Source: Melioribacter roseus | GTDB lineage: Bacteria > Bacteroidota > Ignavibacteria > Ignavibacteriales > Melioribacteraceae | Length of the DNA: 64,000 nucleotides | Direction of reading: 5' to 3' | NCBI GenBank assembly: GCA_020726285.1 | Contig: DYSW01000002.1 | Coordinates: 93,980-157,979, forward strand | Shown: in pieces, positions 1 through 8,504 of the stretch | How positions within the stretch are numbered: position 1 is the first letter of the stretch | Layout: each line of letters begins with the position of its first letter | Program-made: the position numbers and the translations under genes | Notes under the pieces: model-generated | Database searches by the model: none | What the model was told of the DNA's origin: nothing | What the model saw: only the letters and a program-made list of their open reading frames with translations

Positions 1-1
1 T

Positions 2-631
2 AATACAATTCTCTTTACAGATATTAAAATTGAAAATCTATTCAATTTTATGTCATTATACGGTTCATTTTTTGTTGATGATATGGATTTTGGGCAAATT
101 GGAAGTGGTTGGTACGGTAATAAAACAATGTGGGATTTTGGTATTTCTTTCATTCCGTCAGTTTTCGAAAGTGATTTCTTTTCTGCACAATTTATTCATA
201 TCGAGCCTTATTTTTACACTCATCATCTTTTTGGAAATAATTTCACTCATTTTGATAAACTTATGAACGATAATTTAATGCCGAATAGTGAACTTTTTGG
301 ATTACTCTATAAGTTTTCTTTAACTCGAGATTTAGATTTTGAGATAAATTATAAGTTTTATCGAAATGGGAAAAATCCATTAGACGAAAATGCGGAAGTT
401 GAAGAGAATGTTGGTGGAGATATAAATTTTGGACATCGAACAGAAGATGCAACTAAAATTATTTTTTTACAAGGTGATGTTTTAACTATAAATTCTATCA
501 AAATTACCTCATTTTATAATTTTTTGAGATATTACCAATTCCTAATTTCAGCAGAATATCTTAATGAAGATTTTTTAATTACGAATTCAAATTATGTCGA
601 ATTGCGTACTTCATTAAAAATACTTTTATAA
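2..631 (+). CDS. Capsule assembly Wzi-like outer-membrane protein, C-terminal part
   Basis: The reading frame is open from the window edge, so the 5' end is missing; about 209 residues remain. The visible part alternates short amphipathic strands with tyrosine, phenylalanine and asparagine, as in an outer-membrane beta-barrel, and ends in a hydrophobic strand (TSLKILL). The stretch EPYFYTHHLFGNNFTHFD, a downstream GLLYKFSLTRDLDFEINY strand and a GGDIN motif resemble the C-terminal half of the Wzi family, which anchors capsule or other surface polysaccharide. The family call is by pattern only; another barrel family is possible. A 64-base gap separates it from the next gene and no clear terminator was seen there. 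Confidence 0.5.
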   Translation, partial: NTILFTDIKIENLFNFMSLYGSFFVDDMDFGQIGSGWYGNKTMWDFGISFIPSVFESDFFSAQFIHIEPYFYTHHLFGNNFTHFDKLMNDNLMPNSELFGLLYKFSLTRDLDFEINYKFYRNGKNPLDENAEVEENVGGDINFGHRTEDATKIIFLQGDVLTINSIKITSFYNFLRYYQFLISAEYLNEDFLITNSNYVELRTSLKILL

Positions 632-695
632 TGTGATTTATATCAATTGATTCTTGAAATAGAATTATTATTTTTTTCCCAAAATATTATTTGTT

Positions 696-1265
696 ATGAA
701 CCAAAACTTTAAATACTTAAACAAAGAACACTTTTTATACTCCTACAAAGAATTTTCTCCAAGAATCCATTCATCTGTATTTGTTGGACCTGGAGTGAAA
801 ATTGTTGGAAATGTTGAGATTGGGGAAAATTCTTCAATCTGGCACAATTCTATTGTTCGTGGTGATGTAAATTGGGTAAAAATTGGAAAAATGACAAATA
901 TACAAGATTTATCTATGTTACATGTAACCGTAAATGAATTTCCATTAAGTATTGGTAATAAAGTTACCATTGGACATGCTGTTAAGTTACACGGTTGTAC
1001 AATTGAAGATTTAACATTAATCGGAATTGGTGCAGTAGTTTTGGATGGTGCGATTGTAAAAGAAAATTCAATAGTGGCAGCTGGTTCAGTTGTACGTCCA
1101 AATTTTGTTGTGCCAAGCGGAGTTTTAGTTGCTGGCGTTCCTGCAAAAATTGTAAGATATTTAACTAAAGATGAAATTGATTATTTTGAAAAATCTGCTC
1201 AACATTATATCGATTATACAGAAATAACGATGCAATCTTTTAGAGAGCAACAAAATGAAAATTAA
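696..1265 (+). CDS. Gamma-carbonic anhydrase family protein
   Basis: A 189-residue left-handed beta-helix protein with hexapeptide repeats from about residue 25 to 165 (VGPGVKIVGNVEIGENSSIW and following). The three zinc-type histidines of the gamma-class are in place at H76, H94 and H99, along with R55, D57, Q70 and D71. The family binds zinc or iron as a trimer and includes CO2 hydratases and YrdA/PaaY-type proteins; activity cannot be told from sequence. It ends in a KDEIDYFEKSA helix typical of the family. It overlaps the next gene by 11 bases, so the two are probably co-translated. Confidence 0.88.
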   Translation: MNQNFKYLNKEHFLYSYKEFSPRIHSSVFVGPGVKIVGNVEIGENSSIWHNSIVRGDVNWVKIGKMTNIQDLSMLHVTVNEFPLSIGNKVTIGHAVKLHGCTIEDLTLIGIGAVVLDGAIVKENSIVAAGSVVRPNFVVPSGVLVAGVPAKIVRYLTKDEIDYFEKSAQHYIDYTEITMQSFREQQNEN

Positions 1266-2136
1266 ATTTTGGGGAGTTCGTGGCTCTGTTCCAGTCTCTG
1301 ATAGAAAATTTTCCAAATTTGGTGGAAATACAACATGTATTGAAGTAGTTAACGAAGAAATTCCAGATGAAATTACAATTATTGATGCGGGAACTGGTAT
1401 TTTTCCACTTGGTAATGATATTCAGAAACGAAAAGAAATTAAGAAGATAAACATACTTTTTACTCACTATCATTGGGATCATATACAAGGTTTGCCGTTC
1501 TTTGCTCCACTTAAAAATCAGGATTGTAAAATTACGATATATTACAACAATGAAACAATTTCAGAAGGGAAAGAGCTTTTCACAAAACAAATGAGTTCAC
1601 CCTTTTTCCCAATAAGTTTTGAAGATGCAGTAAAACATGAACTGAATTTCGTGAATATCTCAAAGCAATATTCTTTTATTATCAATGGAATAAATTATTC
1701 AAAAATTCAAAATCATCATTCTGAAGGTACGTTTTCGTATAAAATGGAACACAACGGAAAATCTGCAGTATTTATGACAGACAACGAAATTTATTGCAAT
1801 GGAGACGAATTTCATCCAAATATTGGTTCAATTTCTGAATTAAATAAAGAATTATTACACTTTTGTTTGAATTCAGATGTACTTATTCATGATTCTCAGT
1901 TTTTTGAGTATGGTTTTTCTAATTATTTGGGTTGGGGTCATTCGAATAATGCATCAGTTACGTATTTTTCGCATATAGCAAAAGTGAAGAAATTATTTCT
2001 TTTCCATTTTGATCCACATTTGGAAGATAAACAACTTGAGTTAATGCTAAATCTTAGCAAAAAAATTGCAAAATCTCAATTAAAATCCAAGACAAAGATT
2101 TTTGCTTCAAAGGAAAGATTGGAAATATCACTCTAA
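1255..2136 (+). CDS. MBL-fold metallo-hydrolase
   Basis: A 293-residue cytoplasmic metallo-beta-lactamase fold protein. It opens with KFWGVRGSVPVS and FGGNTTCIEV, the signature of the PhnP/PqqB-like MBL subgroup, followed by IDAGTGI and the metal motif THYHWDH (H71, H73, D75, H76). Further metal ligands are likely in the NHHSEG, DSQF and GWGHS segments. Substrates in this subgroup vary (cyclic phosphodiesters, nucleotides), so none is assigned. The start ATG lies inside the end of the carbonic anhydrase gene, and the frame and RGSVP start fit family length. Confidence 0.82.
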   Translation: MKIKFWGVRGSVPVSDRKFSKFGGNTTCIEVVNEEIPDEITIIDAGTGIFPLGNDIQKRKEIKKINILFTHYHWDHIQGLPFFAPLKNQDCKITIYYNNETISEGKELFTKQMSSPFFPISFEDAVKHELNFVNISKQYSFIINGINYSKIQNHHSEGTFSYKMEHNGKSAVFMTDNEIYCNGDEFHPNIGSISELNKELLHFCLNSDVLIHDSQFFEYGFSNYLGWGHSNNASVTYFSHIAKVKKLFLFHFDPHLEDKQLELMLNLSKKIAKSQLKSKTKIFASKERLEISL

Positions 2137-2175
2137 TTATTTATATTCACCATTGAATTTATAGAGGAAATCTTG

Positions 2176-2622
2176 GTGAAATCTTTGCAAATTAGCACAA
2201 CAACTAAGTTCAAAATCGATAAACGGAAAATCCACCAAATAATAAAATATTTAGCTAATTATTTCGAGTTTGAAATTACAAATCTCGAGATACATTTTGT
2301 AAATTCTCAATCTATTTTGGCTATTAATACTGAGTACTTAAACCACAATTACGTAACGGATATTGTTACACTCGATTATTCCCAAAATCCAAAAGAGATT
2401 GATGCTGAACTTTATATTTCTTACGAAGTTGCCAATGAAAATGCACTTATTTATAAGAATTCATTAAATGTTGAGATAATTAGATTAATTGTGCACGGCG
2501 TTTTACATCTTCAGAATTATAATGACACAGATGCAATTTCAAAGAAAAAAATGGAAAAGATTGAAAATAGTTTAGTAAATGAACTTTTTGCTATTGAGTT
2601 AATTAAGGAACAAGTTGAATAA
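2176..2622 (+). CDS. ybeY: Endoribonuclease YbeY (16S rRNA maturation factor)
   Basis: Small metalloprotein of UPF0054 that processes the 16S rRNA 3' end and takes part in ribosome quality control. The C-terminal motif reads HGVLHLQNYNDTD: the first two zinc histidines are present, and the third position is Asp instead of the usual His. As I recall, Bacteroidota YbeY proteins show the same exchange. The preceding core (VTDIVTLDYS, DAELYIS, ANENALIY) fits the family. Two adjacent starts exist, TTG at 2173 and GTG at 2176; GTG sits 7 bases after GAGGA (2164-2168) and is preferred. It overlaps the next gene by 8 bases. Confidence 0.85.
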   Translation: MKSLQISTTTKFKIDKRKIHQIIKYLANYFEFEITNLEIHFVNSQSILAINTEYLNHNYVTDIVTLDYSQNPKEIDAELYISYEVANENALIYKNSLNVEIIRLIVHGVLHLQNYNDTDAISKKKMEKIENSLVNELFAIELIKEQVE

Positions 2623-3076
2623 AGAATTCATAAATATTTTACTAACTATTATTGAAGAACTTCAGATTAGGAAGGATTTGGACGAAGTTATTGATATTTT
2701 TAATAACTCCAAAGAATTTGATGAAAAGCAAGTTTATGCCGCTTTTAGTATCCTATTTGAAAAAATGATTCAACTGAAAGCTGAGGGTTTATTAAATCCA
2801 CCAATTGGGAATAGGTTTTTGGATGAAACTGAACTGAATCATATCGGAACGGAAAAATATAATTATTTACTAAAACTTATGAATTTGGGAATTATTAATT
2901 CTATAGATTTTGAAAATATTATTAACGAAATGATGTTCATTCCAGAAGTTGAAATTGACAAAAATGAATTCAAAATTTTAGTTTTAGCCTCGATAGCAAA
3001 CACAAACCAAAATTCAGATTTGGGTCAATTCCCAAATTCACAATCAACACTTTTTATTTCAGATAAAATTAATTAG
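2615..3076 (+). CDS. DUF494/Smg-like protein
   Basis: A 153-residue, mostly helical cytoplasmic protein with no signal peptide or membrane segment. The middle and C-terminal parts (RFLDETELNHIGTEKYNYLL, LGIINSIDFENIINEMMFIP, EVEIDKNEFKILVLASIAN) follow the pattern of E. coli Smg (RIYTPEECERLD, LNLETREMVIERVLAL, EFELDDLKWVILMVLFNI). The family has no established biochemical function. The start is a TTG that overlaps the end of ybeY; no ATG fits upstream. It ends one base before the GTG of the recombinase gene, so it is inside the same operon. Assignment is by motif resemblance only. Confidence 0.62.
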   Translation: MNKEFINILLTIIEELQIRKDLDEVIDIFNNSKEFDEKQVYAAFSILFEKMIQLKAEGLLNPPIGNRFLDETELNHIGTEKYNYLLKLMNLGIINSIDFENIINEMMFIPEVEIDKNEFKILVLASIANTNQNSDLGQFPNSQSTLFISDKIN

Positions 3077-3077
3077 C

Positions 3078-3968
3078 GTGTTAATATCCAATTTAGAAAA
3101 ATATTCTGAAGAATATCTGATAGAATTAGTTGGAGTTAAAAGAGCTTCACTTAAAACAATAGAAGCATATAAAATTGATATTCTTCAATTTATTAAGTTC
3201 ATTGAAAAAAATAGTGTAACTATGTATTCACAAATAAATGAAAGATTTATTCGCAGATACCTTTTTTATCTAAATGAGCAAAAGATGGAAACTGCTTCTG
3301 TTCGTAGAAAATTAAGTGCTTTACGAAGGTTCTTTAACTTTTTGCTAAAAAGAGAAATTGTTGAAAATAATTCATTTGTAAATATTAGTTCACCAAAAAA
3401 AGCAAGAAAATTACCAAAAACATTATCTGAAGAAATGTTTTATGAAATTATTAATCAAATAGAGAAAGAAAATCCCGATAATAAATCAGAAGTTATGCTT
3501 ATGTTTGAGTTACTTTATGGAGACGCTTTGAGAGTCTCAGAATTGTGCAATTTGAATATTTCGGATTTAGATTTTGCTAATAATCATATCAGAATTTTTG
3601 GTAAAGGTTCTAAGACAAGGTTTGTTCCAATAAGTAGAAAGATTCGTGAAAAATTGATAACTCAAATTAAAGAAAGAAATTCCAACAAAAATTCACCACT
3701 TTTTTTAACAAAAAAAGGTTTGAGAGTAACACCACGACAAATTCAATACTTGGTTAAACATTATACAAAAGACTCAGCTTCATCCGAAAAACAAACTCCG
3801 CACACTTTTCGGCATAGTGCAGCAACTCACATGTTAGATAACGGAGCGGATTTACTTGCAGTAAAAGAATTACTTGGTCACGAAAATTTATCCACAACTC
3901 AAATCTATACACACGTAAGTGTTGAACATTTGAAAAAAGTATACAAACAATCACATCCCAAATCATAG
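3078..3968 (+). CDS. xerC: Tyrosine recombinase XerC/XerD
   Basis: A 296-residue site-specific tyrosine recombinase of Xer length. An N-terminal SAM-like core-binding domain (about 10-95) precedes the catalytic domain. The catalytic set is visible: R152 (ALRVSEL), K176 (GKGSK), H242 and R245 (HTFRHSAATH), H268 (LGHENLSTTQ) and nucleophile Y277 (IYTHVS). Xer enzymes resolve chromosome dimers at dif near the terminus. The position in a housekeeping operon and the lack of nearby integron or phage genes argue for the cellular enzyme. Whether it is the XerC or XerD partner, or the only Xer, cannot be decided here. The start is GTG, one base after the previous stop. Confidence 0.88.
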   Translation: MLISNLEKYSEEYLIELVGVKRASLKTIEAYKIDILQFIKFIEKNSVTMYSQINERFIRRYLFYLNEQKMETASVRRKLSALRRFFNFLLKREIVENNSFVNISSPKKARKLPKTLSEEMFYEIINQIEKENPDNKSEVMLMFELLYGDALRVSELCNLNISDLDFANNHIRIFGKGSKTRFVPISRKIREKLITQIKERNSNKNSPLFLTKKGLRVTPRQIQYLVKHYTKDSASSEKQTPHTFRHSAATHMLDNGADLLAVKELLGHENLSTTQIYTHVSVEHLKKVYKQSHPKS

Positions 3969-3978
3969 GAGAGACGTT

Positions 3979-4275
3979 ATGAATATCCAAATAACCTCGC
4001 GAAAATTCAAAGCTTCAGATTCATTGAAGGAATACATTACTTCTGAAGTGAACTCTCTAACTAAAATTTATGATACTATTATGGCAGTTGAAGTAATTCT
4101 CAGTTACACGCATCTAAAAGATAGCATCAAGAAAGTTGAGTTAATTTATCAAATTCCAGGAAAAACACTCAATGTATCTGAAGAAACAGATGATTTTAAG
4201 AAGTCAATAGCAAATGCAATTAGCAAAGCCAAAAGACAAATTAGAAAATATAAATCACTTCAGATAGAACACTAA
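3979..4275 (+). CDS. hpf: Ribosome hibernation promoting factor, short form
   Basis: A 98-residue HPF/YfiA-type protein that binds the decoding region of the 30S subunit and stabilises inactive ribosomes in stationary phase or stress. The beta-alpha-beta-beta-beta-alpha fold is recognisable: MNIQITSRKFKASDSLKEYI, then KIYDTIMAVEVILSY and a C-terminal KSIANAISKAKRQIRKY helix. It lacks the C-terminal dimerisation domain of long HPF. A good ribosome-binding site (AGGAGAG) precedes the ATG. The stop overlaps the start of hprK (TAATG), as in the proteobacterial hpf-ptsN-hprK clusters but without ptsN. Confidence 0.88.
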   Translation: MNIQITSRKFKASDSLKEYITSEVNSLTKIYDTIMAVEVILSYTHLKDSIKKVELIYQIPGKTLNVSEETDDFKKSIANAISKAKRQIRKYKSLQIEH

Positions 4276-5288
4276 TGAAAATAGATAAAAAAAGTATTGC
4301 TCAAAAAGAATCAATTTCTGTTGCATTCTTTTATAATAATACTAAAAAATTATTTAATATGAAGTTGCTTACACCTGCAGAAATTGGAATGACTAAGCAA
4401 ATTAATGAACCAAATTTACACAGACCCGGTTTAGCATTAGCCGGGTTTGTTGATTTGTTTACGTATAATCGAATTCAATTAATTGGAAATACCGAAAGTC
4501 AGTATTGCGACAAACTTTCTAAGGAAAAGAGACTCTCAACTTTACAACAACTTTTAACTTTCGATATACCTTGTTTTGTAATTACAAACGGAAACCAACC
4601 TTGTCAAGAACTTATAGACTTAGCAATTGAACGAGATATTGCAGTTTTGCAAATGGCTTCAAATTCCACGAAATCAGCCTATTTAATAAGTGATTTTTTA
4701 GAAGATCAATTTTCAAAAAGAATTACAATACATGGGTCATTTGTGGACGTTTATGGAGTTGGAATTTTGATTGTTGGAAAATCTGGAATAGGGAAAAGTG
4801 AAGTTGCTTTAGATTTGGTAGAAAGAGGTCACAGATTAGTTGCAGATGATATTGTGATTTTCACCAAAAAAGGAGAAAATATCTTAATTGGAGCTGGCAC
4901 AGATGTTATTCAGCATTCAATGGAAATCCGTGGAATAGGAATACTTGACGTAGAAAGAATGTTTGGAGTTCGTTCAATTCGGTTTCAAAAAAGATTGGAA
5001 GTTGTAATTGAATTAGAAGTTTGGGATGAAAAGGAAGTTTACACACGTACTGGTCTTGACAAAATGGAAGTTACTATTGATGATGTTAAGATTTTATACG
5101 TACGATTACCAATCTTTCCAGGGAAAAATATTACTGTTATTGCTGAAACAATAGCAATGAATTATTTACTTAAACATTACGGATTTGATGCGGCACAAGA
5201 ATTGCAGAATAGGTTACAAAACAAAATTCGTGATAAACATCAGGAAAGTGAACGAATTGTTAATTATTTTGAACATGACTTTGAGTAG
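4275..5288 (+). CDS. hprK: HPr kinase/phosphorylase
   Basis: A 337-residue bifunctional serine kinase/phosphorylase of the HprK family, whose known substrate is Ser46 of HPr or Crh. An N-terminal regulatory domain (about 30-155) is followed by the kinase domain with P-loop GKSGIGKS (168-175), the GHRLVADD strand with the catalytic aspartate, and the family signature MEIRGIGILDVERMFG near residue 216. C-terminal RLPIFPGKNITVIAE also fits. No HPr or PTS enzyme gene is in the window, so the target is unknown; in many Gram-negatives HprK serves signalling, not sugar uptake. It overlaps hpf by one base. Confidence 0.92.
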   Translation: MKIDKKSIAQKESISVAFFYNNTKKLFNMKLLTPAEIGMTKQINEPNLHRPGLALAGFVDLFTYNRIQLIGNTESQYCDKLSKEKRLSTLQQLLTFDIPCFVITNGNQPCQELIDLAIERDIAVLQMASNSTKSAYLISDFLEDQFSKRITIHGSFVDVYGVGILIVGKSGIGKSEVALDLVERGHRLVADDIVIFTKKGENILIGAGTDVIQHSMEIRGIGILDVERMFGVRSIRFQKRLEVVIELEVWDEKEVYTRTGLDKMEVTIDDVKILYVRLPIFPGKNITVIAETIAMNYLLKHYGFDAAQELQNRLQNKIRDKHQESERIVNYFEHDFE

Positions 5289-5313
5289 TCAATTTTAACC
5301 TAAAATAATTTTG
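5280..5313 (+). promoter_or_regulatory. Possible Bacteroidota-type promoter upstream of the M23 peptidase gene
   Basis: TTTG at 5280-5283 and TAATTTTG at 5306-5313 match the Bacteroidota -33 (TTTG) and -7 (TAnnTTTG) elements with 22 bases between them, about 34 bases before the ATG. In such AT-rich DNA a chance match is likely, and whether this lineage uses that consensus is not known to me. Confidence 0.25.
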
Positions 5314-5346
5314 TGAACACTATTTTTTTTACTATTTTCGCACGTT

Positions 5347-6300
5347 ATGAAAAGATATTATTATTTCTCGCATACTAAACTAAAATTTGAAGAAATTAAG
5401 AAGTTCAAAGGTAAAGTAGCAATTGGTTTACTAATTGCCTCAATATTTTTTGGAGCGGTAATTTCTACAAGTATATATTTCATTTTTCGTGTGAATAATC
5501 CTGAAATGCAAATAGAGTATCTTAAAAAGCAGAACAAACTTCTTGTAGATAAATTAGAAACATACGAAGAAACGATTCTTCAATTTGACGAAGAATTCAA
5601 AAATTTGCAAGAAATAGATAAACAATTACGATTACGTGCCAATCTTGAACCTTTGGAAGAAAATGTTTATGAAGTTGGAATGGGTGGAAGCCGTTCTGAA
5701 AACTATTCTGAATTTTCTTCTGTCGATGTTTCAGATTTAGTTAGCAACCTTGATTATTTGGTTAATTCTCTTTCTCATAAACTAACTATTGAAAAGAAAA
5801 ATTATAACGAAATAGTTAGCAAATTTGAATTTGACAACGAACTTTATGATGCAATTCCTGCAATCGCACCAATTGTTGCGCAATATGGCGATCGTTTTGG
5901 ATTACGTGCACATCCAATACTTAAAATTACAAGAATGCATAACGGTCTCGATTTTATTGCAGATATTGGTACAGATGTTTATGCTCCAGGAAATGCAATT
6001 GTTGCTTTTGCTGGGCAAAAAGATGGTTTTGGAAATACACTGATATTAAATCATGGTTTTGGATATACAACAGTTTATGGGCATTTGAACTCAATTGTTG
6101 TGAAGGAAGGACAAAAGGTAGAAAGGGGAGATTTAATTGCAACTTCAGGAAATAGTGGTCAATTATCAACAGGTCCGCATCTTCACTACGAAGTTAGACA
6201 CAATGGAATTGCATTAAATCCACGAAATTTTATTTACGATGATATCAAATTATTTGATTATTTATCAATTCGGAAAAACTCAGAGGTTACTAAAATATGA
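5347..6300 (+). CDS. M23 family metallopeptidase, membrane-anchored
   Basis: A 317-residue envelope protein with a short cytoplasmic N-terminus, one transmembrane helix (about 24-47), a periplasmic coiled coil (about 53-95) and a C-terminal LytM/M23 domain (about 175-300). Zinc-site residues are intact: H198 and D202 (MHNGLDF) and H278/H280 (GPHLHYEV), so it is probably an active peptidoglycan DD- or LD-endopeptidase, not a degenerate EnvC/NlpD-type activator. The coiled coil suggests a partner in a cell-wall machine. Its stop overlaps the next start by 4 bases. Confidence 0.88.
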   Translation: MKRYYYFSHTKLKFEEIKKFKGKVAIGLLIASIFFGAVISTSIYFIFRVNNPEMQIEYLKKQNKLLVDKLETYEETILQFDEEFKNLQEIDKQLRLRANLEPLEENVYEVGMGGSRSENYSEFSSVDVSDLVSNLDYLVNSLSHKLTIEKKNYNEIVSKFEFDNELYDAIPAIAPIVAQYGDRFGLRAHPILKITRMHNGLDFIADIGTDVYAPGNAIVAFAGQKDGFGNTLILNHGFGYTTVYGHLNSIVVKEGQKVERGDLIATSGNSGQLSTGPHLHYEVRHNGIALNPRNFIYDDIKLFDYLSIRKNSEVTKI

Positions 6301-6521
6301 TTTGGACTGTAGAATTAGCAGCTTATTTAGATGATGCCCCTTGGCCAGCAACAAAAGAGGAATTAATAGATTTTGCCGACAGAATTGGCGCCCCATATGA
6401 AGTAATTGAAAACCTTGAAGAACTTGATGACGATGGTGAAATTTACGAAACAATAGAAGATATTTGGCCTGATTATCCATCAAATGAAGAATTCTTTTTC
6501 GACGAAGACGAATATTCTTGA
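6297..6521 (+). CDS. DUF2795 small acidic protein
   Basis: A 74-residue, strongly acidic cytoplasmic protein. MIWTVELAAYLDDAPWPATK followed by EELIDFADRIGAPYEVIENL matches the DUF2795 domain, found in short proteins of unknown role. The acidic tail (DIWPDYPSNEEFFFDEDEYS) is low complexity. It is translationally coupled to the M23 peptidase (ATGA overlap), and its 3' end overlaps the first 38 bases of the proposed holB frame. No catalytic residues can be named. Confidence 0.75.
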   Translation: MIWTVELAAYLDDAPWPATKEELIDFADRIGAPYEVIENLEELDDDGEIYETIEDIWPDYPSNEEFFFDEDEYS

Positions 6522-7632
6522 TAATATCTTGAAGTACGAACTTTTTAAGAATATTCCAGGTAACCAAAACAATAAAATAAAACTCCAAAAACTACTTGAT
6601 TCTAACATTAAACCGAATGGATTACTGTTTTCTGGACAATATGGAATTGGAAAATTTGCTTTTGCTATTGATATAGCAAGGTATTTAAATGTTTATACTT
6701 CCGAAAATCCACAAAAAACAATTGGGCTTGTAAATCAATTTGTAAAACCTTATGTAAATTATGTTTTCCCAATTCCAAATAAGCAATCTGATGATGACGG
6801 GGATAAGAAAAATATTCCCGAAAATATTCTAAAACTAATCAAAACTCAAATAACAAAGAAATCCGAAAATCCTTTTCATCCAATTTATTTTAAAGAAAAG
6901 ACTAACATTTCAATTGATATAATTCGAGATTTAAAAAAAGATTTGTCGATTACACGAAATGAAAATGGAACTAATGTTATCATTATTGATTATGCCGAAC
7001 AAATGTCTATCGAAGCCCAGAATAGTTTACTCAAAATTTTAGAAGAACCACCAGAATCGACTTTATTTATCATTTTAGTTGAAGATAAGAACCAAATTGT
7101 AAGCACAATTTTATCACGTTGTTGGGTTTTTGATTTCAATCCACTTATGGAAGAAGAAGTATTTAGTATTTTAACTAATAATTTTCAGATTGAACCAGAA
7201 AAAGCAAATTCAGTCATTCCATTTGCTCATGGTTCTTACGTATCTGCTATTGATTTATTACAATTAAAAAATATAGACTTGTCTGATTTGTTAACAAATT
7301 TCTTTAGATTTGCAATCACAAAAAAATATTTTACTGCTTTCAATTATTTATCACAGATTTATGAAAACGTAAACGAAAAGTTAGATTTTGTTATATATTT
7401 ATTAAAAATTTGGTTGAATGATGCTGAAAAAAATATGTTAAATTTTGATCAATATACTTTTTCTAATCTAAATGAAACCTATTCAAAGATGAATAGTAGT
7501 CAGACTAAATACAATTTCTATCTTGTTCAACAAAACTTAGATAAGTACTTTTCATACACAAAAACGAACATTAATTCAAAGATTCTATTTATGAATTTAA
7601 TCTTTGAAATATCGACAATAAGTAATAGGTAA
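6484..7632 (+). CDS. holB: DNA polymerase III delta' subunit
   Basis: Clamp-loader subunit of 382 residues: a RecA-like AAA+ fold, then a C-terminal helical collar domain. Seen are a degenerate P-loop SGQYGIGKFAFA (GK followed by F instead of T/S), ENGTNVIIIDYAEQMSIEAQ as the Walker B region, NSLLKILEEPPESTLFIIL, and the arginine-finger SRC motif (STILSRCWVF). A non-functional ATP site is normal for delta'. No zinc-binding cysteines are present. The start is uncertain: ATG 6484 overlaps the DUF2795 gene by 38 bases, while TTG 6529 would avoid overlap and remove 15 residues. Adjacency to ricT is widely conserved. Confidence 0.85.
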   Translation: MKNSFSTKTNILDNILKYELFKNIPGNQNNKIKLQKLLDSNIKPNGLLFSGQYGIGKFAFAIDIARYLNVYTSENPQKTIGLVNQFVKPYVNYVFPIPNKQSDDDGDKKNIPENILKLIKTQITKKSENPFHPIYFKEKTNISIDIIRDLKKDLSITRNENGTNVIIIDYAEQMSIEAQNSLLKILEEPPESTLFIILVEDKNQIVSTILSRCWVFDFNPLMEEEVFSILTNNFQIEPEKANSVIPFAHGSYVSAIDLLQLKNIDLSDLLTNFFRFAITKKYFTAFNYLSQIYENVNEKLDFVIYLLKIWLNDAEKNMLNFDQYTFSNLNETYSKMNSSQTKYNFYLVQQNLDKYFSYTKTNINSKILFMNLIFEISTISNR

Positions 7633-7634
7633 AA

Positions 7635-8486
7635 ATGATACATATAGATTTATCCTTCCAAAAAATTGCTACTAAAACTACTCGGGATAAGGAAATTTTA
7701 GAAAGCAAAGCAAACGACCATTTTAAATATAAAATATTCGATTTGTTTACAAATTCCATTATAAACAGCAATTCTTGCTCAGATTGTAAAGTTAGCATAA
7801 ATCAATTCCACACATGGGATGAAAGAAATATTATTGAAGTGGAATCTGAAGGAATTTGGGGAAATCATTTCTGCGAAATTCCAGAATCTTTTGAAAAAAA
7901 TGTTCGAGTTGGCGAATATTTAATAGAAACCGATAGAACTTCATTTGACATTTGCAAAGTAAAGGAAGTAGGGAAGCTAGTAAATATGAAAAGGAATCTC
8001 TTCGATTTATCAAATGAATTTTTACCCGTAGTTTCGAGGTTAGTTGGAAAAAAAGATTTAGATAAAAAAGAAGAAAATGAAAGGGAAGCCAAAGAATCAC
8101 GAACAATTTTTAGAGAATTAGCTACTAAATATCAATTAGATATGAAACTTGTTAAAGTGCATTTCCAATTTGATAGGAAAAAGTTGTTCTTTTTTTATAC
8201 TGCTGATGGAAGAGTAGATTTTAGATTATTAGCAAAAGATTTAGCCAATAATTTTAAAACCAGAATTGAATTGCGACAAATTGGGGTTCGTGATGAAGCC
8301 CAAATTGTTGGTGGACTTGGCTCTTGTGGAAGAGTTTATTGTTGTTCTACTTTTTTAAATTCTTTTAAGAAAATTCAAACTAATATGATAAATGATCAAA
8401 ACATCAACACAAATTCATCAAAGTTAACTGGACCTTGTACAAAATTGAAATGCTGCCTTTCATTTGAGATGGTGGAAAACAATTAA
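7635..8486 (+). CDS. ricT: PSP1/RicT-like regulatory iron-sulfur protein
   Basis: A 283-residue PSP1-domain protein. The C-terminal domain carries FYTADGRVDFRLLAKDLA, QIGVRDEAQIVGGLGSCGR, VYCCSTFL and GPCTKLKCCLSFEM, the cysteine pattern of the RicT (YaaT) family. In Bacillus, RicT is part of a Ric complex that binds Fe-S clusters and acts in RNA processing and development. An extra N-terminal CSDC pair (about residues 49-52) is also present. Directly downstream of holB, a conserved order in many bacteria. A function beyond the family is not inferred, and no RicA/RicF genes are nearby. Confidence 0.85.
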   Translation: MIHIDLSFQKIATKTTRDKEILESKANDHFKYKIFDLFTNSIINSNSCSDCKVSINQFHTWDERNIIEVESEGIWGNHFCEIPESFEKNVRVGEYLIETDRTSFDICKVKEVGKLVNMKRNLFDLSNEFLPVVSRLVGKKDLDKKEENEREAKESRTIFRELATKYQLDMKLVKVHFQFDRKKLFFFYTADGRVDFRLLAKDLANNFKTRIELRQIGVRDEAQIVGGLGSCGRVYCCSTFLNSFKKIQTNMINDQNINTNSSKLTGPCTKLKCCLSFEMVENN

Positions 8487-8504
8487 TTACAGAAAGGAGA
8501 TTAT

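Noticed and set aside
6484..6588. Possible frameshifted join of DUF2795 with holB
   Set aside because: Both proteins are complete by family comparison; the 38-base overlap or a TTG start at 6529 explains the arrangement.
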